Shown here: positions 1 through 7,407 of the stretch, piece by piece
Numbering within the stretch: the first letter of the stretch is position 1
Layout: each line of letters starts with the position of its first letter
Source of the DNA: Verrucomicrobiota bacterium
GTDB lineage: Bacteria > Verrucomicrobiota > Verrucomicrobiia > Verrucomicrobiales > Akkermansiaceae
Reading direction: 5' to 3'
Assembly: GCA_026397695.1 (NCBI GenBank)
Contig: JAPLUJ010000035.1
Coordinates: 1 to 9,576 of the forward strand
Length of the DNA stretch: 9,576 bases
Translations under genes and position numbers: made by a program
The notes under the pieces: model-generated
The model's database searches: none
Told to the model about the DNA's origin: nothing
Seen by the model: the letters and a program-made list of their open reading frames with translations, nothing else

Positions 1-142
1 GACCCTGCACGCATTGCGGCAGCGGTCCGAGGCGCTGGGCGCGGAGTTGCTCATTGCCAGCCAGCCGGGTGCTGGCACCAGGCTCATGCTCACCATTCCG
101 CTAGAGCGGAAGCGACGGCGAAAACCCCGAACCGCCGACTGA
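1..142 (+). CDS. Sensor histidine kinase, C-terminal end only (partial at 5' edge)
   Basis: Reading from base 2, an open frame of 46 codons ends at TGA 140-142. It contains 'ALGAELLIASQPGAGTRLML' followed by 'TIPL' and a very basic tail (ERKRRRKPRTAD). The pattern ALGaeL-I-S-PGaGT-l-l-IPL is the end of the HATPase_c domain: the last ATP-lid glycine box and final beta strand. The 'LRQRSEALGAEL' run before it is typical of NarL/DesK-type (HisKA_3) kinases rather than the LytS-type kinase found further along this window. The phosphoacceptor and sensor parts lie outside the window, so its signal cannot be inferred. The gene converges with the glycoside hydrolase; about 105 bp separate their stop codons and I see no clear terminator hairpin there. 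Confidence 0.8.
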   Translation, partial: TLHALRQRSEALGAELLIASQPGAGTRLMLTIPLERKRRRKPRTAD

Positions 143-247
143 AACACACCACTCCGCAGCGAGTCCCTTCACCTGAAGCACACTAATGTGGAAGCGCCCA
201 AGAAACGAAAGAATAGAATGAGTTCGCTTGGTCATGGGCTCCGGAAT

Positions 248-1839
248 TCATGGCTTTCCAATGAACCGGATTTGTTTTTTTGAAACAATGGCGAAAGGAT
301 AATCAGCCAAAGGCAGTCCCTGAAAAATGCTGCTGCCGTTTTCCACCCTGAAACCATCCGTTTTGTAAACATTTCCTGTTAAAAAATCCACAAGCACAGG
401 CTCCTCAAATGTCAGATTTTCGATTTTCAAGGATACCGTTGCCAGTTCCAGGACGTTTTCCTGGGGATTCCATGGCAACCAATAAGCAACAAGGGCTTTT
501 TCATCGCCTGTTTTGTATGCAGCCAGCAAAGGCACGGATGGAAAGGCATCCTCGTATTCCCCGATGCCTTGAAAATGTCCCGGATGGATCACCTGGAATT
601 CGGATTTGGTCTGGAAAACCTTATAACTGTCATCCATTGCAGCACAAAGGTTTTGATAAGCATGATAAGCCGGTTTGGGGTGCTGTGTTTCGCGGAATAA
701 TATACATGTCTGATTAACTCCATCTCCATGCACGCCGCTTCCACCCCTTTCCGGATAACCCAAAATGGCATCGATTCCGGTAAGTTCGGTTCGCTTCGAA
801 TCAGGAGTCGCGTGGTGCGGCAAAAGTAAGTATCGACAAATGACTGTCGAAGTAACCATTTTGCCTGAATGTTCAAGCCCCAGGGAGCGCGTCCGCGATA
901 TCCTGTCGTGCGGCTATGTGAAGGATATCCACACTCTCCCTGCCAGATTTCGAGGTCCGGCTTGTGTTTTTTCAAAACATCGCGCAAACCGCTGATGCGG
1001 TAAACGCGGTCTTCAGGTAATATGGCGTAATGGTGAAAGCTGAAGATGTCAATGTTTGCGGGATTGCAGTTGCTTAGGAAATCGTCGCTGTATTTTGGAT
1101 CTATACCCGCGGTCGCACCGGCTATGATTTTGGCCTTGGGTTGTATGGAACGTATTTTCCCGGCGGTTACTTCGACCAGTTTGCCGTAATCCCCGCCACT
1201 TGGCGGCGCTCCCCAGAATCTTTGGAAATTGGGTTCGTTCCATATTTCCCAGTATGTGATTTTGTCTTTATAACGTTTGATCACGTTTTCAACGAAGTTC
1301 AGCCAGGCTTGTGTTTCCCCGGGGCTGCCCACCGGAGGTGCCGGACTTGCGCCATAAATAGCAGCCAGTTTCGGATCCGCATAATTGCCGGTTCCGCTGT
1401 ATAGCCGATTGCCATTTCCAATGGTTACAAAAGGTGTGATCCCCAATCTCAATACCGCTGCGAACGCATCATCGGTTCTTTGCCAGTCATATACTCCCTT
1501 TTCTTTCTCGATTTCCTCCCAGTTCGCCTGCAGGCGGATCCATTTTACGCCCAGTTCCGAAGCTTTTTCGAGAACATTCTCCGTAATCATTCCCGCATGT
1601 ATCCCCCAGTACGAACCGGATATTTCATGCGATTTTTTAGGAATGATTTTTCCTATCATGTTTTTATCCAGGGGAAATGTTGCCTTCATGGCTTGGCCTT
1701 TGGCTGTTGCCTTGGCAGCCTGCGCCATCGCGGCGGGCGCCGCATGCGCTTGGCCCGAGTGGGCGGCGGCAGGTGCCTCATGCGCAAAGGCCGGCACGGC
1801 GAGCAATACGGCGGCGGCCATGGCTAAACGCGGATTCAT
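248..1839 (-). pseudogene. Secreted clan GH-A glycoside hydrolase (GH39-like), frameshifted
   Basis: Two overlapping minus-strand frames together make one enzyme of roughly 530 residues. I chose the ATG at 1839 because it begins a clean signal peptide (MNPRLAMAAAVLLAVPAFA, then HEAP), followed by an Ala/His-rich linker to about residue 52. The TIM-barrel domain follows. 'YWEIWNEPNF' carries the likely acid/base Glu202, and 'EIWQGECGYPS' carries the likely nucleophile Glu302. These strand-4 and strand-7 glutamates define clan GH-A, and the WNEPN context suits GH39-like xylosidases or related families; the substrate is not certain. After 'NIQAKWLLRQSFVDTYF' (about base 825) the frame loses sense. 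The protein resumes one frame over, with 'GIDAILGYPERGG' and 'KPAYHAYQNLCAAMDD', and continues to TGA at 248-250 through a beta-rich C-terminal domain. The frame change equals one lost base (or two gained) somewhere near 780-860. It may be a real pseudogene or a sequence error. The gene stands alone on this strand. Confidence 0.8.
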
Positions 1840-2323
1840 GGGACACGAGGGTAGCCCTATCCGCCGGATTCGCAAGTTCCAATCGAAAAGCGGCCACGAT
1901 GCTCCTGCTTTGACGTTTCCCAACTTGAATTTCACCGCTGATTTCCAATGGGTCACAATCAGGAGTTTTTTTGGCTTCCCCGCACCATGTCTCAACCAAG
2001 TTATTCCAGGTTTCACACCTGCGCAGCGCCGGGTTCTGGTGCAAAAAAAGAAAAATGAAAACTAGTGAGGAGGAGCATTTTTCCCATTAATTACACGGAT
2101 TACCCCGCCTGCAAGGCGCCTCCCATAACCCGATCGATGCGTTGCGTGATGAGTGGTGCTGGGAATTCGTTCATTCATCACATATCTGTGGCGCTTTATC
2201 GCGGGACATGCCTGTTTCATCTCAAAACAGAAGCAAACTCCAGAATTTTCAAATATATAGTTGTTGCATCTGCTAAGAGCCATGGTGGTTCTAGTGCGGA
2301 AAAACCAAAAAAATAAGAACACT
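1840..2323. other. Divergent intergenic region, 484 bp
   Basis: This region separates the minus-strand hydrolase from the plus-strand EF-hand gene and must hold both promoters. I could not pick convincing -35/-10 pairs. The 59 codons upstream of the chosen hydrolase start (2016 to 1840) are open and in phase with it, but the predicted peptide precedes a good signal peptide and resembles no domain I know, so I treat it as untranslated. A small dyad (caggt-ttcac-acctg) lies at about 2008-2022. An A-rich stretch at 2042-2062 and an A-rich run just before the EF-hand ATG (2299-2316) stand out. No Shine-Dalgarno precedes either start. I see no RNA gene, insertion sequence or repeat array. Confidence 0.5.
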
Positions 2324-2812
2324 ATGAAAATGATCAAAACACTCGCGGTCGGCACAACGCTTGGCCTGGCACTTCTCACATCCACCTTCGCGCAAGGACG
2401 CCGCGGCGGTCCTCCAGACGGTCCTCCAGGCGTTTTCCCAGGCGGTCCTGCAGGCGGCCCACATGAAGGTCTGCCGGAAGCTGGCGCTAAAGCCGTGAAA
2501 CACCTCACCGAGATCTACGCCATGGTTGCTCCGTTCGATGTGAATGTGGACGATCAACTGGACGCTAACGAAACGGCAGCGCTCGCCGCCGCTATCACCA
2601 ATGGCACGGTGAAAGAACCGCTCCATCCCATGTCACCCAAAGGAGACAAACCCAAGCCCGCGATGATCGCCAATCACCTAGCCGAAATGTATGCGACCAT
2701 CGCACCCTATGATTCGGACCAGGACGGATTGTTGGACGCAACCGAGCAAGACGCACTACAGGTCGCGATGGATAGCGGCGAACTACCGCGCCCCGGTGGC
2801 CCGCGGCCTTAA
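2324..2812 (+). CDS. Small secreted EF-hand protein with Gly/Pro-rich N-terminus
   Basis: The predicted protein has 162 residues. Residues 1-23 form a signal peptide (basic MKMIK, hydrophobic core, TFA before QGRR), so it should be exported. Residues 24-54 are Gly/Pro-rich (GGPPDGPPGVFPGGPAGGP), from short DNA repeats of the type ggcggtcct. Two canonical EF-hand loops follow: D72-x-N74-x-D76-x-Q78-L-D80-x-x-E83 and D130-x-D132-x-D134-x-L136-L-D138-x-x-E141. Both have acidic residues at loop positions 1, 5, 9 and 12 and a hydrophobic residue at 8, so Ca2+ binding is likely. Each loop sits in a repeated unit of about 40 residues (HLTEIYAMVAPFD, HLAEMYATIAPYD), which shows internal duplication. 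I chose this ATG because the signal peptide starts here; an in-frame ATG two codons on is an alternative. It is the first gene before a kinase/LytTR pair, suggesting a role in that signalling system, though its function is not known to me. Confidence 0.85.
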   Translation: MKMIKTLAVGTTLGLALLTSTFAQGRRGGPPDGPPGVFPGGPAGGPHEGLPEAGAKAVKHLTEIYAMVAPFDVNVDDQLDANETAALAAAITNGTVKEPLHPMSPKGDKPKPAMIANHLAEMYATIAPYDSDQDGLLDATEQDALQVAMDSGELPRPGGPRP

Positions 2813-2824
2813 ACCCAACTGCTC

Positions 2825-2840
2825 CTGATTTTGAAATCAG
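2825..2840. promoter_or_regulatory. Perfect 16-bp dyad, CTGATTTTGAAATCAG
   Basis: The two 7-bp arms (CTGATTT and AAATCAG) are exact reverse complements around a 2-bp centre (TG). A 2-nt spacer is too short for a good RNA hairpin loop, so the element looks more like a site for a dimeric DNA-binding protein. It lies 12 bp after the EF-hand stop codon and 56 bp before the preferred kinase ATG. The ten bases TTTTGAAATC recur once at 2919-2928, inside the start of the kinase gene. Regulatory function is inferred only from symmetry and location. Confidence 0.35.
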
Positions 2841-2896
2841 TACCGTCGGGCGGCTACCAGGCGGTGCTGATTATAGTCGCTTCCCGCCGCCTTCTG

Positions 2897-4102
2897 ATGT
2901 CTTCTTTCCGCGTAATGGTTTTGAAATCCAACCTCGTATTGCAGAGCTTTTTCACCCCCATGCTGATTGTGTTCAGCGCATGGCTATTGTTAGGCGTGTT
3001 TCTCTCCGTTCCTGTCATGCTGATCGGTTCCTTCAGCGTGCTGGAAGCACTGAAATTCGTGCTGCCAATGTGGTTGGGTTGGGCCATCTTTGCGCCGATG
3101 GTGGTAATTGTGGCTTTTTCTTTTCCGCTGGAACGCGTGCGATTGGCGCTTAGCCTCGCCGTGCATCTGGTGGCATGCGTCGGCGTGGTCTTGGCAAGCC
3201 AATGTATCTTCCTTCACTTGGTGGAACTGCGGCAGGACGGCGGTCCAAATGGACCACCCCATCCATCGAGCCTAGCTCCGCCGGATCACGGAAATGACAC
3301 ACCTCCGGCACCGCCTCACGGCCCACACGGCGCGCACCGCCCTGGCGGTGGGCCGCCGATGATTCGGGCAACGTTTGATGGCCTGATCTATGTCGTGTTG
3401 GTAAGTATCTGCCAGACGGTGGTTTGGTCAACCCGCGCACGCAACCGCGAGCATCGTGCGCTCGCCGCAGAAGCCAGCCTCACCCAAGCCCGGCTCGCCG
3501 CACTCCAGATGCAAATCAATCCGCATTTTCTCTTCAACGCGCTGAACGGCATCTCAACCCTCATTCACACTGATCCGCACGCCGCAGACAACATGCTTGG
3601 GGACGTGAGCGAATTGCTCCGCGTCGCATTCGCCACGGCTACTGAGCAAAGAGTTCCGCTCCATCGCGAGCTCGAATTCTTGCACCGTTACCTCGCGATC
3701 GAAAAAGCGCGCTTCGGTGACCGTCTGCGTGTCGAACAAACGATTGATCCCGCCACTCTTGATGCTTACGTTCCCACATTCATCCTGCAGCCACTGGTAG
3801 AAAACGCCATTAAGCATGGTATTGAACCTTTATGTGCGCCCGGCGTTGTTCGGATCAGCGTCAGCCGCGTTGGCACGACCCTGCGTATCGGCATCAGCGA
3901 CACCGGTCCCGGCCTTGATCGGCTGCAGCAGACCGTAAATGGCCAGGGCATCGGCCTGACCAATACCCGTGCGCGACTCGACGAACTTTACCCCGGTGCC
4001 TATGAATTATCCATTCGTAACAACGACAACTCCGGTTGTGTGGTCACGCTAACAATACCATTTCATACTCCACAACCATCAGCCGTCGCCTGCCACCCAT
4101 GA
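2897..4102 (+). CDS. LytS/YehU-type membrane sensor histidine kinase
   Basis: From the ATG at 2897 the protein has 401 residues. An in-frame TTG at 2831 would add 22 residues but lies inside a DNA dyad, and an ATG at 2915 is also possible. Four hydrophobic segments (about 18-40, 53-76, 83-108, 161-179) suggest a membrane sensor. Between the third and fourth, about residues 109-158 form a His/Pro/Gly-rich loop (H122, H131, H141, H144, H147) predicted to face outward. The cytoplasmic part is the His_kinase family (PF06580): '[15 protein letters not shown]' carries the phosphoacceptor His210, '[10 protein letters not shown]' is the N box with Asn303, and 'DTGPG' (335-339) and 'GQGIGL' (349-354) are the ATP-binding glycine boxes. 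All key residues are present, so it should be active. Its stop overlaps the start of the LytTR regulator (ATGA), as expected for a cognate, translationally coupled pair. The signal is unknown; the His-rich loop suggests a metal ion or the neighbouring secreted protein. Confidence 0.9.
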   Translation: MSSFRVMVLKSNLVLQSFFTPMLIVFSAWLLLGVFLSVPVMLIGSFSVLEALKFVLPMWLGWAIFAPMVVIVAFSFPLERVRLALSLAVHLVACVGVVLASQCIFLHLVELRQDGGPNGPPHPSSLAPPDHGNDTPPAPPHGPHGAHRPGGGPPMIRATFDGLIYVVLVSICQTVVWSTRARNREHRALAAEASLTQARLAALQMQINPHFLFNALNGISTLIHTDPHAADNMLGDVSELLRVAFATATEQRVPLHRELEFLHRYLAIEKARFGDRLRVEQTIDPATLDAYVPTFILQPLVENAIKHGIEPLCAPGVVRISVSRVGTTLRIGISDTGPGLDRLQQTVNGQGIGLTNTRARLDELYPGAYELSIRNNDNSGCVVTLTIPFHTPQPSAVACHP

Positions 4103-4878
4103 AAATACGCGTTCTCATCGTCGACGATGAACCGCTGGCCCGCCAGCGCATACGCATGTTAGCCGCTGACGAACCCGGGCTGGAAATCATCGGCGAATGC
4201 GCCAACGGCCATGATGCCCTTGCCGCCATCCACAAGGATCCCCCGGATCTTCTGTTACTCGACGTGCAAATGCCGGAGATGGACGGTTTTCAGTTATTGC
4301 AAAAACTGCCCCGCGAGCGGTTGCCAGTGGTGATTTTCACCACCGCCTATGACCGGCACGCCGTGCGCGCCTTTGATGCGCACGCGCTTGACTACCTGCT
4401 CAAACCCTTCAAGCCCGAGCGGTTCAAGGCAGCCATCGCCCGCGCTCGCGAACACCTCGCCAACCAGCAGGCCAGCACCGTCGCCCGTGGTTTACTCGAT
4501 CTCCTCGCCGAGCACCAAGCTCCTGTTCCCGCTCCCGCCGCCATCCAATATTTGACAAAATTGACGGTGAAGACCGATGATAAAGTCAGCGTCCTGAAAA
4601 CTGCGGAAATCGAATTCATTGAATCCGCAGGCAACTACATCGCCGTCCACATTGGCAAGGAGAGTCACATCATGCGCGAGACCCTGAACGCGATGGAAAG
4701 ACAACTCGACCCCGAGAAATTTCTCCGGATCAGTCGTAGCGCCATCGTGAACCTGGACCACATCAAGGAATTCCAACCGTTGTTCAAAGGCGAACACGTC
4801 ATCATCCTTCGAAACGGCAAACGAGTTACCATGACCCGTGGCTTGCGCGAGGTGCAGCAAGCGCTGAGGTTCAGTTGA
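4099..4878 (+). CDS. LytTR-family response regulator (REC + LytTR DNA-binding domain)
   Basis: The protein has 259 residues. The receiver domain (about 1-120) has the acidic pair D9/D10 in '[11 protein letters not shown]', phosphoacceptor D55 in '[13 protein letters not shown]', T81/T82 and K102 in 'LLKPF', so all the phosphorylation residues are present. A linker leads to a LytTR domain (about 152-256), recognisable from '[15 protein letters not shown]', '[15 protein letters not shown]' and '[10 protein letters not shown]'. LytTR regulators bind promoter DNA, usually as dimers at paired short direct repeats. The ATG overlaps the kinase TGA by the ATGA arrangement, so kinase and regulator are almost certainly partners. 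The target genes cannot be read from the window; autoregulation of the EF-hand/kinase/regulator operon is plausible, but I found no convincing LytTR site. The start at 4099 is preferred over an upstream in-frame ATG at 4036, because the receiver fold begins directly at [10 protein letters not shown]. Confidence 0.92.
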   Translation: MKIRVLIVDDEPLARQRIRMLAADEPGLEIIGECANGHDALAAIHKDPPDLLLLDVQMPEMDGFQLLQKLPRERLPVVIFTTAYDRHAVRAFDAHALDYLLKPFKPERFKAAIARAREHLANQQASTVARGLLDLLAEHQAPVPAPAAIQYLTKLTVKTDDKVSVLKTAEIEFIESAGNYIAVHIGKESHIMRETLNAMERQLDPEKFLRISRSAIVNLDHIKEFQPLFKGEHVIILRNGKRVTMTRGLREVQQALRFS

Positions 4879-5161
4879 TCTCGATCAAGTATATGTGATC
4901 ATAGTCACCGGGAGAACTTGGCAATGACCATAAGGCTCCGCTGGTTCAAGAGGCGGAAAGGGCGGTTCGTGTTGAATTGAAAGTATCAGGCGGCGCGCCA
5001 TCCCCCGTGAAAATCAACACCATCGCGAAGCCTGTCCGTGTTCCGGCCTGCAATTCATCACGCCTTCGGTATGCTTCATCTCAAAACCTCCGCGTTTCAT
5101 CCCTGAACAAATGGAAAACCGCATGCGCCTGCTATCATGAACCACATCCACGCCGCTCCGC
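4879..5161. other. Intergenic region between the regulator and the protease, 283 bp
   Basis: No convincing gene is visible. The first 25 bases are rich in GATC palindromes (4877-4880, 4883-4886, 4897-4900), giving small dyads such as TGATC-TC-GATCA across the regulator stop codon. There is no T-run after them, so a factor-independent terminator is not supported. A 19-codon open frame at 4924-4980 encodes a very basic peptide with no supporting signal. A 13-base string, TTCATCTCAAAAC (5075-5087), also occurs upstream of the EF-hand gene (2216-2228), about 90-110 bp ahead of each start. The protease promoter presumably lies in this stretch but I cannot place it. Confidence 0.45.
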
Positions 5162-7264
5162 ATGTCACGCATATTCACGATCACCTGCTGTCTGTTCTCA
5201 TTGTTGCCGACACAACGGGTCTCGGCCAAAGAAGATCCCTTCGTTGAGGGCGAGGTTCTCATCACCTTCAAATCGGATGTTGCCATCGGCACGATAAAAG
5301 CCACGCTTGCCCGCCACTCCCTTGGACTAACGGAACACTACGACGGCATCTCATACCGACTGCGCCGCGTTTGCGGCTTGGTTCGAGGAAGAGGCCGCAC
5401 CACAGCCCAGCTTATCGCAGACCTAAAGGCCGATTCCGCCATAGCAGACGTAGAGCCCAACTACCTCCGGCGCATTTCCACAACCACTCCGAACGACCCC
5501 GATTTCGCGAAGCTGTGGGGACTCGCCAACACCGGCCAAAGCGTCAACTCCACCATCGGGACCAGCGGCGTCGATACTCGCTTTCTCTCCGCGTGGAACC
5601 TTTCTCGCACTATTTCCAGTGAAGTGGTGGTAGGGATTATCGACACGGGCGTCGATATTACTCATCCCGACCTGATCGGAAATATTTGGGTTAATCCAGG
5701 TGAAATCGCCGGTAACGGTATCGACGACGACGGCAATGGTTATATTGATGACATCCATGGATATGATTTCGCCTCAGCCACCGCCACAATCACCGATTCC
5801 GGCTATCACGGCACCCATCTGGCAGGCACCATTGCCGCAGTCGGCAAAAACGATACCGGCATCATCGGCTTGCAGTATCATGCCAAAATCCTGCCTTTGA
5901 AAGTCTCCACGGATGGCGAATACATGAGTACCTCTGCCGTCATTTCCGCCTGCAATTACGCCGTCAATCTTAAGCAAAGAGGAATCAATATCGTGGCTGT
6001 CAACGCTTCCTACGGCGGCAGTTCATATGGTACCAGCTAAAGCAATTCCATCATCGCCCTTCGCGATGTCGGAATCATCTTGTGCGCCGCTGCGGGTAAT
6101 GACGGTGCCAACAACGACACCACCGCCATCTACCCCGCTGGTTATGCGATTTCCAATATCATCTCCGTCGCGGCACTTACCCAAACCAACGGTCTGGCGA
6201 ATTCATCGAACTACGGCGCGACCACTGTCGATCTTGCCGCACCTGGCGTGAATATCTACTCGACCATGCCTCTCGCGTTGGTCGGCAAAACCTCTTCCGT
6301 CAAGGTCGGGAGCATCACATACGCCGCTCAGGAACTCGCATACTCCGGCACCACCACCGCCACCGGCCTGACCAAAAGTGTTTACAATTGCGGCATCGGC
6401 AACAGTACCGGCAGCTTCCCCGCCGCAGTCAACGGCAACATCGCGCTCATCCAGCGCGGCACCAACACCTTCGCCGACAAAGTCAGCAGGGCCAAAACCG
6501 CTGGCTCCGTCGCGGTCATCATCTACGATAACGTCAGTGATCCGCTTTCCACCGGTAGTTGGACTCTTGGTGCCGCTGGTAGCTGGCTTCCCGCCCTTCG
6601 GGTCACCCAAGCCACCGGCACCGCCATCCTCGCCGCACTGCCCACTACCGCCACTTTCGTCAATGCCGCAAACCCCGCGCTCGCTTATCAGTTCCTCAAT
6701 GGTACGTCCATGGCCACCCCGCACGTTACTGCGGCAGCCGCCTTAGCCGGGTGGAATTTCCCATCGGAAACGATGGCCCAGCGAATTTCCCGTATTCTCA
6801 GCCATACCACCGCAGTCCCCGCGCTCAGTGGGAAAATGACCACCGGCGGCAGGCTGGATCTGCTCAAGATGACTGATACCGATAGCGACAGTCTGCCCGA
6901 TTGGTGGGAAATGGAGAATTTCAATTCCCTAGCCGAATCCGCTGCAGGGGATGTTGACGGTGATGGTTTTTCGAACCTCACCGAATATCTTAGCAACACC
7001 AAGCCCGTTTCCGCCTCCAGCTTTCTTTCCTTCACCTCGTTTCACCAGGTTAACGATACCTCCGGAAGAAGTTTCGTCCTCACCTTCCCCTCTGTCGCCG
7101 AACGAAAATATCAGATCGAATGGAGCGACAACCTCGCCGCGACATCCTGGACTTTGCTTGGTGCCACCATCACCGGCACCGGTGCCGCGATTCAGATCAC
7201 TGATCCAAATGCTCTCTCCACCTCTCCGCGCCGGTTCTACCGGCTGCACGTCCTCAACGACTGA
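5162..7264 (+). pseudogene. Secreted subtilisin-like (S8) serine protease with one in-frame TAA
   Basis: The reading frame has 700 codons before its final TGA, with a single TAA at codon 293 (6038-6040) and no frame change. Order of parts: signal peptide (MSRIFTITCCLFSLLPTQRVSA); I9-like propeptide (about 24-104, 'GEVLITFK' to 'ADVEPNY'); S8 catalytic domain with Asp161 ('GIIDTGVDITHPD'), His216 ('YHGTHLAGTIAA'), oxyanion Asn313 ('AAAGNDG') and Ser516 ('LNGTSMATPH'); a PA-domain-like insertion between Asn313 and Ser516; a DxDxD Ca-binding-like segment ('DTDSDSLPDWWE', 'DVDGDGFSNLTEYLSNTKP'); and a C-terminal beta domain ('RKYQIEWSDNL', 'PRRFYRLHVLND'). The TAA falls between 'NASYGGSSYGTS' and 'SNSIIALRDVGIILCAAAGN', just before the oxyanion-hole strand, so the truncated product lacks Ser516. 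One substitution (for example from GAA, CAA or AAA) would explain it. A recent nonsense mutation, readthrough or a base error are all possible. TAA also ends the EF-hand gene, so codon reassignment is unlikely. Confidence 0.85.
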
Positions 7265-7407
7265 CCGGATGAAGGAACCAATAGCCATATACATGAATGA
7301 AATCCAAGTTCTCCCGGTTTCTGCCAATAATCCCGATACCTATCTCAATCGGTTTGTCGCGTTCGCCGCAACGGCTTTCCGTGCCCCACTACCCAAGTTA
7401 TGACATC

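Noticed and set aside
1385..2065. Plus-strand open frame of 226 codons opposite the hydrolase N-terminus
   Set aside because: The minus strand encodes a signal peptide and the GH-A domain with catalytic Glu motifs. The plus-strand translation is composition-driven and has no domain.
1840..2323. LytTR-type paired direct repeats in the promoter region of the EF-hand gene
   Set aside because: I looked for two copies of a GTT-centred nonamer at regular spacing and found only isolated weak partial matches, such as near 2165 and 2257.
2831..2896. Extended kinase N-terminus from a TTG start at 2831
   Set aside because: The TTG lies inside the perfect 16-bp dyad, the extra 22 residues add no domain, and an ATG at 2897 gives a more normal N-terminus.
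4924..4980. Nineteen-codon basic peptide after the regulator gene
   Set aside because: It is too short to separate from chance, with no Shine-Dalgarno and no hydrophobic or toxin-like pattern.
4977..5297. Open frame of 106 codons between the regulator and the protease, running into the protease gene
   Set aside because: It is Cys/Arg/Ser-rich with no domain, overlaps the protease signal peptide in another frame, and has no ribosome binding site.
6038..6040. Possible stop-codon reassignment (TAA read as sense)
   Set aside because: TAA ends the EF-hand gene at a natural position, and the other genes end at TGA in expected places. One isolated TAA does not support a changed code.
6203..6724. 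Minus-strand open frame of 173 codons opposite the protease PA-domain region
   Set aside because: Its Gly/Ala-rich translation has no recognisable motif, and the opposite strand encodes conserved protease sequence.
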